This document shows positions 36,343 to 48,308 of a DNA stretch of 64,000 nt, piece by piece. The stretch comes from Martinezella rhizogenes (GTDB taxonomy: Bacteria; Pseudomonadota; Alphaproteobacteria; Rhizobiales; Rhizobiaceae): assembly GCF_027460065.1 (NCBI RefSeq), contig NZ_JAPYZZ010000008.1:62001-126000 (forward strand), given 5' to 3'. A model generated the notes under the pieces. It ran no database searches. It was not told the DNA's origin and was given only the letters and a program-made list of their open reading frames with translations. Position numbers and translations under genes: made by a program. Every line of letters starts with the position of its first letter. The stretch's first letter is position 1.

Positions 36343-37191
36343 TTATTTATAAACGGCAGGCTGCAGCGGAATATCGGCAGGCGGCATGTATTGTGCCGTA
36401 TCGCAGCCATTGAAGACATAACGGCCACCGACACGCACTTCATGCGAATAGAGGCCCTTGTCGCGGCCAGGACCGCCATTGTTCTCGTAACCGAACATGT
36501 CGCCCTTGTTGATATGGCGGAAACGATAGCCGACATCGGCCTTCAGGTTACAGGTGACATCAATGGAGGCACCGGCCATCAGGGCGTAGGCGAAGCGCCA
36601 CTTGCCCTTGCCGCCGTGTTCCGTGGTCGGATCGCAGCCGAGGCCATTGGTGCTGCACGAGGTATTGCGCAGCTTGTCCCACTTGACGTAAGAGCCGCCG
36701 ATACCACCACCGACATAAGGGGTGACGCGGCCATAGGTGCCGAGATCGACATAGGCGTTGGCCATCAGCGTATAGGCGCGGAGCGAGCTCAGGTCTGTCG
36801 AGACGCACCCACCCAAGGGCGAAACACCGCAACCGCCACTCGTCGAGCCGCGGAAGTCTGATTTACCCATGTAATCGAAGGTGACGTCGCTGCGGAAATA
36901 GTTGTTGAACTGATAACCGACACCTGCACCGATGACATAGCTGTCCTTGATCGTCGCCGTATCGAAATCGGCGAGATAACCACCCGGACCACCCTGATAA
37001 TAATGGGCGCCGCGCAGCTTGTTGAAGGAATAACCGACGTCGCCGCGCAGGTACCAGCCACTCGCTTGGGTGACGGTCACTTCAGGTGCATCGACATAGG
37101 CGGGTGCTGGTTCGGCTTGGTAAAGGTCGGCGCCGACGGCGCTTGTGCCGGTCAGCAGAACGGCCAGAAATCCGGCCAGGGCGTTTTTCAT
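36343..37191 (-). CDS. Outer-membrane beta-barrel protein (RopB / Omp25-like family)
   Basis: 282 aa from ATG 37191 (GGAG eight bases upstream; an ATG three codons earlier at 37200 is less likely). Signal peptide MKNALAGFLAVLLTGTSAVGA. The mature part is an 8-stranded-type barrel with alternating aromatic strands: GWYLRGDVGYSFNKL, GAGVGYQFNNYFRSDVTFDY, and VTPYVGGGIGGSYVKWD. An acidic/proline-rich segment (YQAEPAPAYVDAPEV) links signal and barrel. It has four cysteines in loops (GGCGVSPLGGC; CSTNGLGC), which may form disulfides. A typical surface protein of rhizobia with unknown exact role. Confidence 0.88.
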   Translation of the reverse strand: MKNALAGFLAVLLTGTSAVGADLYQAEPAPAYVDAPEVTVTQASGWYLRGDVGYSFNKLRGAHYYQGGPGGYLADFDTATIKDSYVIGAGVGYQFNNYFRSDVTFDYMGKSDFRGSTSGGCGVSPLGGCVSTDLSSLRAYTLMANAYVDLGTYGRVTPYVGGGIGGSYVKWDKLRNTSCSTNGLGCDPTTEHGGKGKWRFAYALMAGASIDVTCNLKADVGYRFRHINKGDMFGYENNGGPGRDKGLYSHEVRVGGRYVFNGCDTAQYMPPADIPLQPAVYK

Positions 37192-37324
37192 GACTTCCAC
37201 TCCAGAAGAGGCACGTGCGTTGCGGCAGCTGCCAGTGAACTGTTCAGTTCTGGAGAGTGGCGTAAAATGGTTAAGTCCCGATTAACCACGATCATTCACT
37301 ATATTTATTAGCAAATACTCAAAG

Positions 37325-37352
37325 AAAAAGCCGACCTTGAGGCCGGCTTTTG
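37325..37352 (-). terminator. Rho-independent terminator of glmM
   Basis: AAAAGCCGACC-TTGA-GGCCGGCTTTT, one wobble pair, with a T-rich tail (TTTTTCTTTG) on the - strand. It lies about 25 nt past the glmM stop. Confidence 0.8.
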
Positions 37353-37375
37353 TCTTTCGTTACTGTCGCGGCAAC

Positions 37376-38728
37376 TCACGCGGCCGAGCGGGCACTGGAG
37401 ATGACGCCGACGAGATCATTGACGATCTTTTCCACCTTTGCGCTATCATCGCCTTCGGCCATGACGCGGATCAGCGGCTCCGTGCCGGAAGGGCGGATGA
37501 CGAGGCGGCCATTATTGGCCAGCGCACTTTCCGCATCGGCAATCGCCTGCAGCACGACCGGATTTTCCAGCGGCTTGCCGCCGGAAATACGCACATTCTT
37601 CAGAAGCTGCGGCACAGGCTCGAACTTGCGGCACACTTCGCTGACCGTGAGGCCGGAGCGCTTGACCTTGGCGAGAACCTGCAAGGCTGCGACAAGACCA
37701 TCACCCGTCGTACCGTAATCCGAGAGCACAATATGACCGGACTGCTCGCCGCCGACGTTGAAATTGTGGTTGCGCATATGCTCGACGACATAACGGTCGC
37801 CAACCTTGGTGCGGGCAAGGGTGAGGCCCTTGTCTCCAAGAAAACGTTCCAGACCGAGATTGGACATGACGGTCGCAACGATGCCACCACCGCGCAACGT
37901 GTTGTCATCGGCCCAGCTATCGGCGATGACGGCCATCAACTGGTCGCCATCAACGATCTCGCCGCGCTCATCAACGATGATGACGCGGTCCGCATCGCCA
38001 TCGAGCGCGATGCCGATATCAGCCCGTACCTCATGCACCTTTTTCTGTAGTGCTTCCGGGTGGGTGGAACCACATTCGAGATTGATGTTGATGCCGTTCG
38101 GCTCATTGCCGATGGTGACGACTTCAGCGCCCAGTTCCCAGAGTGCTGCCGGCGCTACCTTGTAAGCAGCACCATTGGCGCAGTCGATGGCGATCCGAAG
38201 CCCGCTCAGCGTCACATCGCGCGGCAGGGTGCGTTTGACGAATTCGATGTAGCGATAGATATCCCCATCCACGCGCTTGGCGCGACCGATTTCGGCCGGC
38301 TTGGCCAGCTGGGCATAGATATCCTTGTCGAGAAGATCCTCGATCTCCAGCTCCAGCTCATCGGAAAGCTTGTATCCGTCAGGCCCGAAAAGCTTGATGC
38401 CATTATCGGAAAAAGGGTTGTGCGAGGCGGAGATCATCACACCGATATCCGCACGCAACGATCGGGTGAGCATGGCAACGGCCGGTGTTGGGATAGGGCC
38501 AAGCAGGAAGACATCGAGACCGGCTGCGGTGAAACCGGCAACCAGCGCGTTTTCCAGCATATAACCGGAAAGGCGCGTATCCTTGCCGATCACGACACGA
38601 TGGCGATGATGGCCACGGCGGAAAATCGTTCCGACGGCGATGCCAACACGCATCGCCAGGTCAGGTGTCATGGGAAAGACGTTCGATTGTCCGCGGATAC
38701 CATCGGTTCCGAAATAACGGCGTGCCAT
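37376..38728 (-). CDS. glmM: Phosphoglucosamine mutase
   Basis: 450 aa from ATG 38728 (GGAG five bases upstream; an in-frame ATG at 38752 adds eight residues). Hallmarks: [11 protein letters not shown], phosphoserine loop [17 protein letters not shown], metal loop [13 protein letters not shown], sugar loop GGEQSGHIV, and phosphate-binding [12 protein letters not shown]. It converts glucosamine-6-phosphate to glucosamine-1-phosphate for UDP-GlcNAc, peptidoglycan and LPS. It follows ftsH on the same strand, a common alphaproteobacterial pairing, with a terminator between them. Confidence 0.98.
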   Translation of the reverse strand: MARRYFGTDGIRGQSNVFPMTPDLAMRVGIAVGTIFRRGHHRHRVVIGKDTRLSGYMLENALVAGFTAAGLDVFLLGPIPTPAVAMLTRSLRADIGVMISASHNPFSDNGIKLFGPDGYKLSDELELEIEDLLDKDIYAQLAKPAEIGRAKRVDGDIYRYIEFVKRTLPRDVTLSGLRIAIDCANGAAYKVAPAALWELGAEVVTIGNEPNGININLECGSTHPEALQKKVHEVRADIGIALDGDADRVIIVDERGEIVDGDQLMAVIADSWADDNTLRGGGIVATVMSNLGLERFLGDKGLTLARTKVGDRYVVEHMRNHNFNVGGEQSGHIVLSDYGTTGDGLVAALQVLAKVKRSGLTVSEVCRKFEPVPQLLKNVRISGGKPLENPVVLQAIADAESALANNGRLVIRPSGTEPLIRVMAEGDDSAKVEKIVNDLVGVISSARSAA

Positions 38729-38860
38729 TTGAACTCCAAATCTCTCGGGCATTCCGGCAAAGGATAAAATAGCCGGAAGCGTTTTTGGCTAGATGCCACA
38801 AACCACGATAAACAGCACGTAAATTACCGCAAAAATGGCTTATATCTTGTTACCAAAATG

Positions 38861-38892
38861 AAAAGGCCACCCGGAAACCCGGATGGCCTTTT
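38861..38892 (-). terminator. Rho-independent terminator of ftsH
   Basis: On the - strand: AAAAGGCCATCCGGG-TTT-CCGGGTGGCCTTTT, about 25 nt past the ftsH stop. Strong stem with a T-run. Confidence 0.85.
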
Positions 38893-38916
38893 ACAATCAT
38901 TCCTTCGCGCAGGCGA

Positions 38917-40863
<1,947 letters not shown>

Positions 40864-41017
40864 CGAACTCCCCGAACTCACACGGACATATCTGCTGCCC
40901 GCCATTATGTGCCCCTAACATAAGGACGACATATGCCGTTGCCAAGGCAAAGCGCATTATCTGATGCGTTTTGGTGTAAAAACTATTCCATGGCAATTCA
41001 CGAAAAAGAGGCCGGAT

Positions 41018-42358
41018 TTAAACCGGGGGCTGTGGATAGGCGGCGCGCAGGAGGCGCATGGCAATCACATTGGCCAACTCAAGGTCGAAACGCGGAAGAA
41101 AAAGATCATAAGGCGCAAGCAGCGGGCGGATCGCCGCCACGCCGGACCCCGGAAATTCCAGATCGTGATTTTCGCGCACGAAGACCGGCATTGTCTGGCT
41201 GGAGCGTTTCAATATCCCCGGAGGAATGGCACCGGAAGGTTTGATCGGAATACCCATTGTGTCTCCGGCGCCAAAAGCGCGGACGACTATCTCTGCATCG
41301 GAACGGTTGAACACGTCAAAGCGCTCGTCCCAAACCATCCTCGCGCCCGGCGGCATTCGCAGTGATGGAATGTTTCTGTTTTCCCGCATCAGGTAGAGGG
41401 CATCCTTGCGGTAATCGAACACGACGCGGTGCGCCGTTATCCTTCCCGGTTCTTGATTCGCGACAAGCGCCATCACCCTGTCCATCGTGTCGGAGGCCAT
41501 CGGATATCGTCGCCCGCCGATAACGCCGGATAGCGCCGATAAGGCGTACCGGATAACGGAGGGGTCTTCACCGAGGCTCTCAGCATTGATCCTGACTAAA
41601 CTAAGGAGAAAAAAAACAGCGTTATGATGTATAAACCGGGCTGCGCGCGCAGATAATTCCGACCTTATGTCGGTCGTTCCATTCGAAAAAAGACGATTAG
41701 TATCATCCAGCGCCTGCCGCACCCTCACCCGCTCATATTTGCGGTTTTCGTTGCTGGGATCATCGATCCAGCCTTGCGCCTTTTCGAGAAGATAATCGCG
41801 AATGGCTTGGCGCTCGCAATACAGAAATGGCCGCATGACCCAGTGACGCCCACCATAAAGCACGGCGTCTGACATGCCAGACAAACCGAGATTATCGGCC
41901 CGATTGCTGCGGGCGGAACGCATCGCAATTGTTTCTTTTTGGTCGCCCTGTGTATGCCCCGTCACAATGACGTCCGCGCCGATCGTATCAGCGACATCAG
42001 CAATCAGGCGATAACGCGCCAGACGCGAAGCCTCGGAAAGGCCGGATGCCGGTTTGGCGCCATCCCATCGGCGTGTGGTGTGGGAAATTCCGAGTTCGGC
42101 GCAAAGCATGGCAACCTTGCGCGCTTCATCAGCGGATTCTGGTCTCAGCGCATGATCAACCGTGACGGCGGAAAGTCGAAAACCACCGTCATTAGCCGAT
42201 TTCGATTCTTGTAATGCCAGCAACAAGCCGGTGGAGTCGCTGCCGCCTGAGATTGCAACGAGAATATGGGTGTGTTTGCGGAGGCTTTCGACAAAAGACC
42301 TCGCCGCCGCAAGCGGCGCAATTGTCTTTTCACTGGGAATGCGGGCATCAACCGGCAT
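41018..42358 (-). CDS. tilS: tRNA(Ile)-lysidine synthase
   Basis: 446 aa. The PP-loop AISGGSDSTGLL is at about residue 38, with VTGHTQGDQKET and the MRPFLYCERQAIRDYLLEK segment of the N-type ATP-pyrophosphatase domain. A divergent C-terminal region follows, with RMPPGARMVWDERFDVF. It makes lysidine at the wobble C of tRNA-Ile(CAT), so that the tRNA reads AUA. It lies 24 nt after the cpoB stop, as in many alphaproteobacteria (tol-pal-cpoB-tilS-ftsH). The stretch around 41570-41720 is somewhat more AT-rich than its surroundings. No obvious ribosome binding site precedes the ATG. Confidence 0.95.
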   Translation of the reverse strand: MPVDARIPSEKTIAPLAAARSFVESLRKHTHILVAISGGSDSTGLLLALQESKSANDGGFRLSAVTVDHALRPESADEARKVAMLCAELGISHTTRRWDGAKPASGLSEASRLARYRLIADVADTIGADVIVTGHTQGDQKETIAMRSARSNRADNLGLSGMSDAVLYGGRHWVMRPFLYCERQAIRDYLLEKAQGWIDDPSNENRKYERVRVRQALDDTNRLFSNGTTDIRSELSARAARFIHHNAVFFLLSLVRINAESLGEDPSVIRYALSALSGVIGGRRYPMASDTMDRVMALVANQEPGRITAHRVVFDYRKDALYLMRENRNIPSLRMPPGARMVWDERFDVFNRSDAEIVVRAFGAGDTMGIPIKPSGAIPPGILKRSSQTMPVFVRENHDLEFPGSGVAAIRPLLAPYDLFLPRFDLELANVIAMRLLRAAYPQPPV

Positions 42359-42382
42359 GGAACACCCGCGACGCAGGAAAAA

Positions 42383-43399
42383 TCAGCAGCTCAACCGTTT
42401 CTGTTCGCTGGCAACCTTGCTCAGCACGGTCTTCGAGGCATTGGGATAACGCTTCGGCACCTCGCGCAGAGTGGCGCAGGCTGTTTCGGTATTGTCGAGA
42501 GCAGCAAGCGACATGCCGAGCTTCATCAGCATTTCCGGCGCCTTCGGAGATTTGCCATAGGTCTGATGACCGTTGAGGAAGGTCTTCGCCGCCTCGTTGA
42601 ACTTGCCCTGGGAGTACTGCGCCTCACCCAGCCAGAAACTCGCATCCGCGGCTTTGGTGCCCTTGGGATAACCCTGCAGATACTGCTGGAAACCCTGTTC
42701 CGCCAGTTTGTAATCGCCGGAAAGCACATGGCCGTAAGCGGCCTGATAGATATCGCCCTCGCTGGTCAGCGCCGCCGTATTGACCGGATCGGTCTTGCGG
42801 GTGCCGTTACCGGTGGTGACGCCCGGAAGGTTGCCGGAGGAATTGTTGGCGCCCTGGTTCAGCGTGCCGCCGACAGGCATGCCCTTGGAATCGAGCTCGA
42901 TGGAGCCAAGCGTCGTTTCTCCCGGCGCGGCTGTCGAAGCGCTGGAGGAAGCAGGCGGAGAAACGGAAGCGCCACCCTGGGGTGGCGTTTCGATGATCGT
43001 TGCAACGTCGTCGGTCGGCGGCGTGGCCGGATTGACCGGACTGGCTTCCGCCTTCTTTTTCGGTGCAGCGGTCGGGCTCGCACCCTTGCCGCCTGTGTTG
43101 CCGCCTTCCAGTTCCTGGAAGCGGAACTCGTTGTCTTCCTGCGCCTTGCGGATCGTTTCCTGCATCTGCAGAAGCTGGAAGCTCATTTCTTCGATACGGC
43201 CGTTGAGCTGCCGGATCTGTTCTTCAAGCTGCTGAACCTTATAGGCTTCATTAGCCTGAACCCTAACAATCGGGGGCTGCTGAGAGTTGATCGTGCCGAA
43301 GCTACCCCCCGCACCGAACAACGGACCCGAAACGGCTGTGCCGCTCAAGCCGGTGCAGGCTGCAAGCCCCAGCATTCCCGCCACGACAAGTTTCTTCAT
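42383..43399 (-). CDS. cpoB: Cell division coordinator CpoB (Tol-Pal system protein YbgF)
   Basis: 338 aa. Signal sequence MKKLVVAGMLGLAAC, where LAAC resembles a lipobox. A coiled coil follows (about residues 50-100: LEEQIRQLNGRIEEMSF), then a Pro/Ala-rich linker and a C-terminal TPR domain (YQAAYGHVLSGDYKLAEQGF, SFWLGEAQYSQGKFNEAAKT). The periplasmic protein links outer-membrane constriction by Tol-Pal with septal peptidoglycan synthesis. It lies after pal on the same strand; the terminator between them means part of the transcription may be separate. Confidence 0.94.
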   Translation of the reverse strand: MKKLVVAGMLGLAACTGLSGTAVSGPLFGAGGSFGTINSQQPPIVRVQANEAYKVQQLEEQIRQLNGRIEEMSFQLLQMQETIRKAQEDNEFRFQELEGGNTGGKGASPTAAPKKKAEASPVNPATPPTDDVATIIETPPQGGASVSPPASSSASTAAPGETTLGSIELDSKGMPVGGTLNQGANNSSGNLPGVTTGNGTRKTDPVNTAALTSEGDIYQAAYGHVLSGDYKLAEQGFQQYLQGYPKGTKAADASFWLGEAQYSQGKFNEAAKTFLNGHQTYGKSPKAPEMLMKLGMSLAALDNTETACATLREVPKRYPNASKTVLSKVASEQKRLSC

Positions 43400-43504
43400 C
43401 TCATTCGTCCTGCCTTAACTGATTTGCACCGGAATGGCGCAAGCCGGATTTTTTCCATATCAACCGAAAAAGCAACTTAACTTCGGCCAAACTATGAAAA
43501 AAAC

Positions 43505-43530
43505 GAAAGGCGGCCCGAAGACCGCCTTTC
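43505..43530 (-). terminator. Rho-independent terminator of pal
   Basis: GAAAGGCGG-TCTTCGGG-CCGCCTTTCG on the - strand, followed by TTTTTT, 28 nt past the pal stop. Confidence 0.8.
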
Positions 43531-43557
43531 ATTCTCGTTCACAATAACGTCAGGCAA

Positions 43558-44091
43558 TTACATGCCCGCGCCACCGAGAACCGTCACAGCGCGGCGGTTC
43601 TGGGACCAGCAGGAAATGTCGTCGCAAACCGCGACCGGCTTTTCCTTGCCGTAGGAGATGGTCTTCATGCGGCTTGCCGGAACGCCCTGGGAAGCCAGGA
43701 AGTCACGGGTTGCAGCGGCACGACGGGCGCCGAGCGCCAGGTTGTATTCACGCGTACCGCGCTCGTCGGCATGGCCTTCGACGGTGATGGCGTAGTTCGG
43801 GTAACGGGCCAGCCACTGGGCCTGGCGCTGCAGGGTCTGCTGAGCGTCGGCGCGGATCGAGGTGGAGTCGGTGTCGAAGAAGATGCGATCACCGACATTA
43901 ACCGTGAAGTCCTGCTGGGAGCCCGGCGTTGCGGAGCCTGCGCCACCAAGGCCGAGTTCACCGGCGCTGTTCGGCATGTTCTTCTTGTTCGCGCAGCCTG
44001 CAAGAGCAAGAGCGAGCGTCATGGCGATGACAGCCGGGTTACGGGCCAGTTTCTGCATGGGGCTGAGTGCCGAAATGTTTGTACGGCTCAT
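43558..44091 (-). CDS. pal: Peptidoglycan-associated lipoprotein Pal
   Basis: 177 aa. The lipobox ALAGC places the lipidated Cys at residue 33, after a long positively charged n-region. The C-terminal OmpA-like domain has the peptidoglycan-binding pattern (FFDTDSTSIRADAQ, VEGHADERGTREYNLALGARR with the diaminopimelate-contacting Asp and Arg). ATG 44091 has AAGGAGAG seven bases upstream. The Cys pair in VAVCDDISCWSQNRRA is typical of alphaproteobacterial Pal. It anchors the outer membrane to the wall and binds TolB. It follows tolB by 208 nt. Confidence 0.97.
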   Translation of the reverse strand: MSRTNISALSPMQKLARNPAVIAMTLALALAGCANKKNMPNSAGELGLGGAGSATPGSQQDFTVNVGDRIFFDTDSTSIRADAQQTLQRQAQWLARYPNYAITVEGHADERGTREYNLALGARRAAATRDFLASQGVPASRMKTISYGKEKPVAVCDDISCWSQNRRAVTVLGGAGM

Positions 44092-44256
44092 CGCCGGTCT
44101 CTCCTTGGGATTTCAATAACGTTGCCAGACACTAACTGATCGCGGTTAATAGCCGGCAAACGCTTATGGTTAACAGAAAGGAAACGTCCCACTTTTTTGC
44201 TCCCTCACAACACTTTGCGGCAAGAAAGAGGCGGTTTCCCGTAGGCATGCGTAAAA

Positions 44257-44290
44257 CATGACGGCGCCGGATGGGTCCGGCGCCGTCATG
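44257..44290 (-). terminator. Long perfect hairpin ending the tolB transcript
   Basis: A 15-bp perfect stem (CATGACGGCGCCGGA and its complement) with a 4-nt loop, 9 nt after the tolB stop. On the - strand TGTTTTACGC follows, so the T-run is short, but the stem is very stable. Confidence 0.7.
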
Positions 44291-44299
44291 GCAGTCATA

Positions 44300-45607
44300 T
44301 CAGTCCAGAAGCGGCGACCATGCCGGGTCCGAAGCGAAGGTCGGCGTCTTGATGAGCTGTTCGTTATAGCCCGTCAGGTCGATCGAATAGAGCTGCGGAC
44401 CACCCGCGCCGGCATTCTGGCGGAAGAACATCAGCACGCGGCCGTTCGGCGCCCAGGTGGGGCCTTCATTGTGGAAACCGCTGGTCAGGATGCGTTCGCC
44501 CGAACCGTCGGTCTTCATCACGCCAATCGAGAACTTGCCACCCGACTGCTTGGTGAAGGCGATCAGATCGCCGCGCGGAGACCAGACGGGCGTGGAATAG
44601 GAACCATCACCGAAGGACACGCGCTGTTGGCCGGAGCCATCGGCATTCATGACGTAGATCTGCTGGCGGCCGCCACGGTCGCTTTCGAAGGCGACACGCT
44701 GACCATCAGGCGAATAGGAAGGCGCAGTATCGATCGCCGCCGTATTCGTCAGGCGCGTCGTCGTGCGCGAGCGCAGGTCCATGGTGTAGATATTGGCGTT
44801 ACCATCCTGCTGCAGGCTCATGATGACCTTCTGTCCATCCGGTGAGAAGCGCGGCGAGAACGTCATGCCGGGGAAGTTGCCGACAACTTCACGCTGTCCG
44901 GTTTCCAGCTGCAACAGGTAAACGCGTGGCTGCTGGCCTTCGAAGGACATGTAGGTGACTTCCTGACGGTTCGGCGAGAAACGCGGCGTCAGAACGATGT
45001 CGTTCGAATTGGTAAGGTTGCGGACGTTGAAACCGTCCTGGTCCATGATCGACAGCTGACGCTTGCGCGCCGTCTTCGGGCCGCTTTCGGAGACGAAAAC
45101 GACGCGGGTGTCGAAGTAGCCCTTTTCACCGGTGATGCGTTCGTAGATGGCGTCAGCGATGATATGGGCGACACGACGCCAGTTTTCCGGCTGAGTGAAG
45201 AACTGCTGGCCGGTCATCTGCTGGCCGGCGAAAGTATCCCACAAGCGGAACTCGGCGCGCAGACGGCCATCGCTTTCACGCGTGACACGGCCGGTCACAA
45301 GCGCCTGCGCATTGATGACCTTCCAGTCCTCGAAACGCGGCTGCTGATCCGGATTGCTGATTTTTTCGATGAAGGCGTTCTTGTTGACCGGCGCGAAGAG
45401 GCCGGAGCGCTGCAGGTCGGCGGCGATGACCGCCGAAACCTGTGCGCCAATGCCGTCGCTCGACATGAAGTCGGTGATGGCGATGGGCAGCGGCTCGACA
45501 TTGCCCTTGTTGATGTTGATTTCCACCCGCGCAAAAGCCGGTGCGGAGAAAACCGACATGAGGGCCGCGACAGCGAGCACCAGCCGGATCGGCGAAAATA
45601 TCTTCAT
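44300..45607 (-). CDS. tolB: Tol-Pal system beta-propeller protein TolB
   Basis: 435 aa from ATG 45607, which opens directly into a signal peptide ([20 protein letters not shown] ... AFA). An upstream ATG at 45631 overlaps the tolA stop (ATGA) and would add eight residues; coupling there is possible. N-terminal domain (about 30-160), then a six-bladed propeller with repeated SPDGQ / SPRG signatures ([38 protein letters not shown]). A periplasmic partner of Pal and TolA. Confidence 0.97.
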   Translation of the reverse strand: MKIFSPIRLVLAVAALMSVFSAPAFARVEININKGNVEPLPIAITDFMSSDGIGAQVSAVIAADLQRSGLFAPVNKNAFIEKISNPDQQPRFEDWKVINAQALVTGRVTRESDGRLRAEFRLWDTFAGQQMTGQQFFTQPENWRRVAHIIADAIYERITGEKGYFDTRVVFVSESGPKTARKRQLSIMDQDGFNVRNLTNSNDIVLTPRFSPNRQEVTYMSFEGQQPRVYLLQLETGQREVVGNFPGMTFSPRFSPDGQKVIMSLQQDGNANIYTMDLRSRTTTRLTNTAAIDTAPSYSPDGQRVAFESDRGGRQQIYVMNADGSGQQRVSFGDGSYSTPVWSPRGDLIAFTKQSGGKFSIGVMKTDGSGERILTSGFHNEGPTWAPNGRVLMFFRQNAGAGGPQLYSIDLTGYNEQLIKTPTFASDPAWSPLLD

Positions 45608-45627
45608 GTTGCCAGGCCTTTCAGCAT

Positions 45628-46797
45628 TCATAGCAATTCACTGGGATCGAAGTTCACGACGACTTCGTTCCATGCATCATATTTGTCGGCAGGAAGGTTC
45701 GTGAACGGAGCAGAACGCATGATGGCACGATAGGCTCCGCCGGAAAGCGCACGGCGTGTTCCCTCGGAACCACCCGTTGCTTCGATCTCGGGCCTGCCGA
45801 TGATGGACCCATCACGGTCAAGCTTCATGGTAACCCGGACGCGAACGTCCGAGGCATCCGCCATACCGGGAATGATCTGCCAGTTCTTCTGGATTGCACC
45901 GCGTAGCGCATCCATTTCCGTCTGGCTAAGCGTCGAGCCGCCGGTCGATTTTTTGCCACCCAGGGCTGCCGTCTGCGTGGAGCGCTTCGCGCCGCCACCC
46001 GAAGGCGCCTGCTTGTTCAATAGCGCGGCGACGTCGTCGGCATTGAAATCGCTTTCCTTCGAGGAAGCGGATTTTGCCGTTTCCTGCTTCTTCTCGCCGG
46101 GCTTCTTGTCGGAAGGCTTGTCCGTGGACTTTGCCTGATCGGGCTTTTTCTCAGCCGGTTTTTCGGCCGGCTTCTGCTCGGCGGGCTTCGTCTCGGCCTG
46201 TTTCGGCTCTTCCGGCTTCGGCGGCTCGGGCCTGGAATTCGGACGTGGAACGTTCTGCGGCACGGGAATTTCGGCCGGCTCCTGCGTTGCCGGCGGCGGC
46301 TCTTCCGCCTTGGTTTCCTGCGGCGGTGGTTCCGTCTTCGGCTGCGGCGTTATTTCGGGTTTGGTCTGCGGCAAGGCGGCCATTTCCTGCGGCTTGGGAG
46401 CCGAGGTTTCTTCCTTGACGATTTCCTTCACCTCGTTCGCCTTGGTATCGACAACCGGCTGCGGCTTCTCCTGCTTGGGCGGGGCGGCAGCTGCGATATT
46501 GTCGTTGGGCTTGGTGGTCGGCGTCGGCGGCGCTTCGATATCGGCGGTGTTGTTGCCGATATTCTGCGCATTCTCGATGATATCAGGACGTGTCGTGGGA
46601 ACAGGGGCGGACTTCTCGGCCTTCGGCGCCTTCTTGTCGCCCTGCTGTATCTGGGTCATTTCCTCGATCGGCACCAGCTCCACCGGCAGTGCCTCGGCCT
46701 GCGACACGTCGAGAGGCTCCGGCGAGCCCAGAGAAACAAGGGCGAAAGCCAGAAGCGACGCGTGCACGATCGCGGATGTGGTAAGGCTGCCCTTCAT
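45628..46797 (-). CDS. tolA: TolA-like energy-transducing protein
   Basis: 389 aa. One N-terminal helix ([19 protein letters not shown]) with the TolA/TonB-type SxxxH pattern, then a long low-complexity Pro/Glu/Lys region (about residues 60-250, units like [13 protein letters not shown]). A C-terminal globular domain follows ([38 protein letters not shown]). It spans the periplasm and couples TolQR proton flow to TolB/Pal. It starts 9 nt after tolR and its stop overlaps an early tolB ATG. Confidence 0.95.
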   Translation of the reverse strand: MKGSLTTSAIVHASLLAFALVSLGSPEPLDVSQAEALPVELVPIEEMTQIQQGDKKAPKAEKSAPVPTTRPDIIENAQNIGNNTADIEAPPTPTTKPNDNIAAAAPPKQEKPQPVVDTKANEVKEIVKEETSAPKPQEMAALPQTKPEITPQPKTEPPPQETKAEEPPPATQEPAEIPVPQNVPRPNSRPEPPKPEEPKQAETKPAEQKPAEKPAEKKPDQAKSTDKPSDKKPGEKKQETAKSASSKESDFNADDVAALLNKQAPSGGGAKRSTQTAALGGKKSTGGSTLSQTEMDALRGAIQKNWQIIPGMADASDVRVRVTMKLDRDGSIIGRPEIEATGGSEGTRRALSGGAYRAIMRSAPFTNLPADKYDAWNEVVVNFDPSELL

Positions 46798-46806
46798 CGC
46801 TTTACG

Positions 46807-47268
46807 TCAATTGTCCTGTTTCTGCTGGGTCACAAGGCCGATATTCTTGAAGCCTGCCGCCTGGATACGCGCCATCACATCGGCAACGACGCCATAAGCG
46901 GCAACTGAATCCGCCCGCACGAAAATGCGTTCGTTATAGCCTGTCGTGGCAATCGCCTGCAGCTTGTCCGCCACTTCAGCCGCCTGGATTTCCGTTTCCT
47001 GCAAATGGATCTGGCCATTGGCGTTGACGGAAATGGTGATCGGCTGCGTGTCCGAGTTCAGCGCATTGGCGGATGTCTGCGGCAGATCGATCGGCACGCC
47101 GACCGTCATCATCGGCGCGGCCACCATGAAGATGATGAGCAGCACGAGCATGACGTCGACCAGCGGCGTGACGTTGATCTCGCTGATCGCGCCGCCTCTG
47201 CGTCGTCCGCCGCGCCCACCCCGGCGTCCACCGGAACCGCCGCCGCTGCCACCTGCTGACATACCCAT
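46807..47268 (-). CDS. tolR: TolR (ExbD-family) protein
   Basis: 153 aa. A Gly/Arg-rich head (residues 6-25) precedes ISEINVTPLVDVMLVLLIIF, with the conserved membrane Asp in PLVDVMLVLL that carries protons with TolQ. A periplasmic domain (DLPQTSANALNSDTQPI, IFVRADSVAAYGVVADVMA) follows. ATG 47268 or 47262 can serve as the start. Middle gene of the tolQRA run. Confidence 0.96.
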   Translation of the reverse strand: MGMSAGGSGGGSGGRRGGRGGRRRGGAISEINVTPLVDVMLVLLIIFMVAAPMMTVGVPIDLPQTSANALNSDTQPITISVNANGQIHLQETEIQAAEVADKLQAIATTGYNERIFVRADSVAAYGVVADVMARIQAAGFKNIGLVTQQKQDN

Positions 47269-47327
47269 ATCATCTACTCCATTTTGCCTTGCGGCAAATC
47301 ACTCAACGGCATTTCAGTCGTGGTCGC

Positions 47328-48047
47328 TTACTGGGCGGCCTGCCGTGTCTGAAGTTTTTCATCGATCTGGCGCGACAGGATCGCGGAGAACTCGTCGGCA
47401 AAACCTTCCATGCGGGCGGAAAGCTTGTGCGCATCGGCCGTGAACTTGTTGTAGGCGATAACCGCCGGAATAGCCGCGACGAGGCCGATAGCCGTTGCCA
47501 GAAGTGCTTCGGCGATACCCGGCGCCACAACGGCAAGGTTGGTGGACTTCGAACCGGCAATCGCCTGGAACGAGGTCATGATACCAACGACCGTACCAAA
47601 AAGGCCGATGAAGGGGCCGGCAGAGCCGATCGTCGCCAGCGAACCGAGACGCGCCTCGTATTGTTCGCCTTCGCGCGCGATCGTCACATCCATTGCCCGG
47701 TCGATACGCATCTGCAGACCGATGGGCGAACGCGCGCCGCGCTCAAAGGATTTTTTCCATTCCCGCATGGCGGAAACAAAAATCGCTGCAAGACCGCCAT
47801 TCTGGCGTTCCGCCAGCGTGCGATAAAGCTCTTCAAGCGACTGGCCGGACCAGAACACCTGTTCGAACTGATCGAACTGGCGCTTTGCCTTGCCGAAGCT
47901 CACATATTTGTCGAAGACGATCGCCCACGTCCAGACCGAGGCGGCGATAAGCCCGATCATCACGAACTTCACGATCAAGCCCGCCTGCATAAACAGCGCC
48001 CAGAGACTTACATCGTGCGTCGCCGCTGCCAAACCTGCCTGTTCCAT
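47328..48047 (-). CDS. tolQ: TolQ (MotA/ExbB-family) proton channel protein
   Basis: 239 aa from ATG 48047 (MEQAGLAAATHDVSLWALFM). The frame is open to 48185 but the extension is not family-like. Three membrane helices: LIVKFVMIGLIAASVWTWAI near the N terminus, then GTVVGIMTSFQAIAG and AEALLATAIGLVAAIPAVIAY in the C-terminal half, which carry the conserved small and Thr residues of the channel. First gene of the tol operon, and its promoter should lie in 48048-48308. Confidence 0.96.
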   Translation of the reverse strand: MEQAGLAAATHDVSLWALFMQAGLIVKFVMIGLIAASVWTWAIVFDKYVSFGKAKRQFDQFEQVFWSGQSLEELYRTLAERQNGGLAAIFVSAMREWKKSFERGARSPIGLQMRIDRAMDVTIAREGEQYEARLGSLATIGSAGPFIGLFGTVVGIMTSFQAIAGSKSTNLAVVAPGIAEALLATAIGLVAAIPAVIAYNKFTADAHKLSARMEGFADEFSAILSRQIDEKLQTRQAAQ

Positions 48048-48308
48048 AAATATCCAATCCCCGAATCCAAACGCCCGGTACAGGACCGGGCGATTCAAAC
48101 GCGTGTTAACGCTCGAAGCTATGCGGCCGCAGCCGTTAACCCCTTTGCCATACCCCGATACTTGCCAGTAAGCCTTACTTGCCAATAAATTTGGTGAAAG
48201 GAAGGCGTGCGCCGCACAAATGCCAGTTGCTAAAGTAAGACACCATTATGGTTAAAGGAGTGTTACAGCCGGGCCACGCCGGTTGGATTTACTGGATGGG
48301 CCCGTCAA

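Noticed and set aside
46000..46600. Repeat-like sequence inside tolA
   Set aside because: It is the normal Pro/Glu/Lys low-complexity stalk of TolA, not an independent repeat element.
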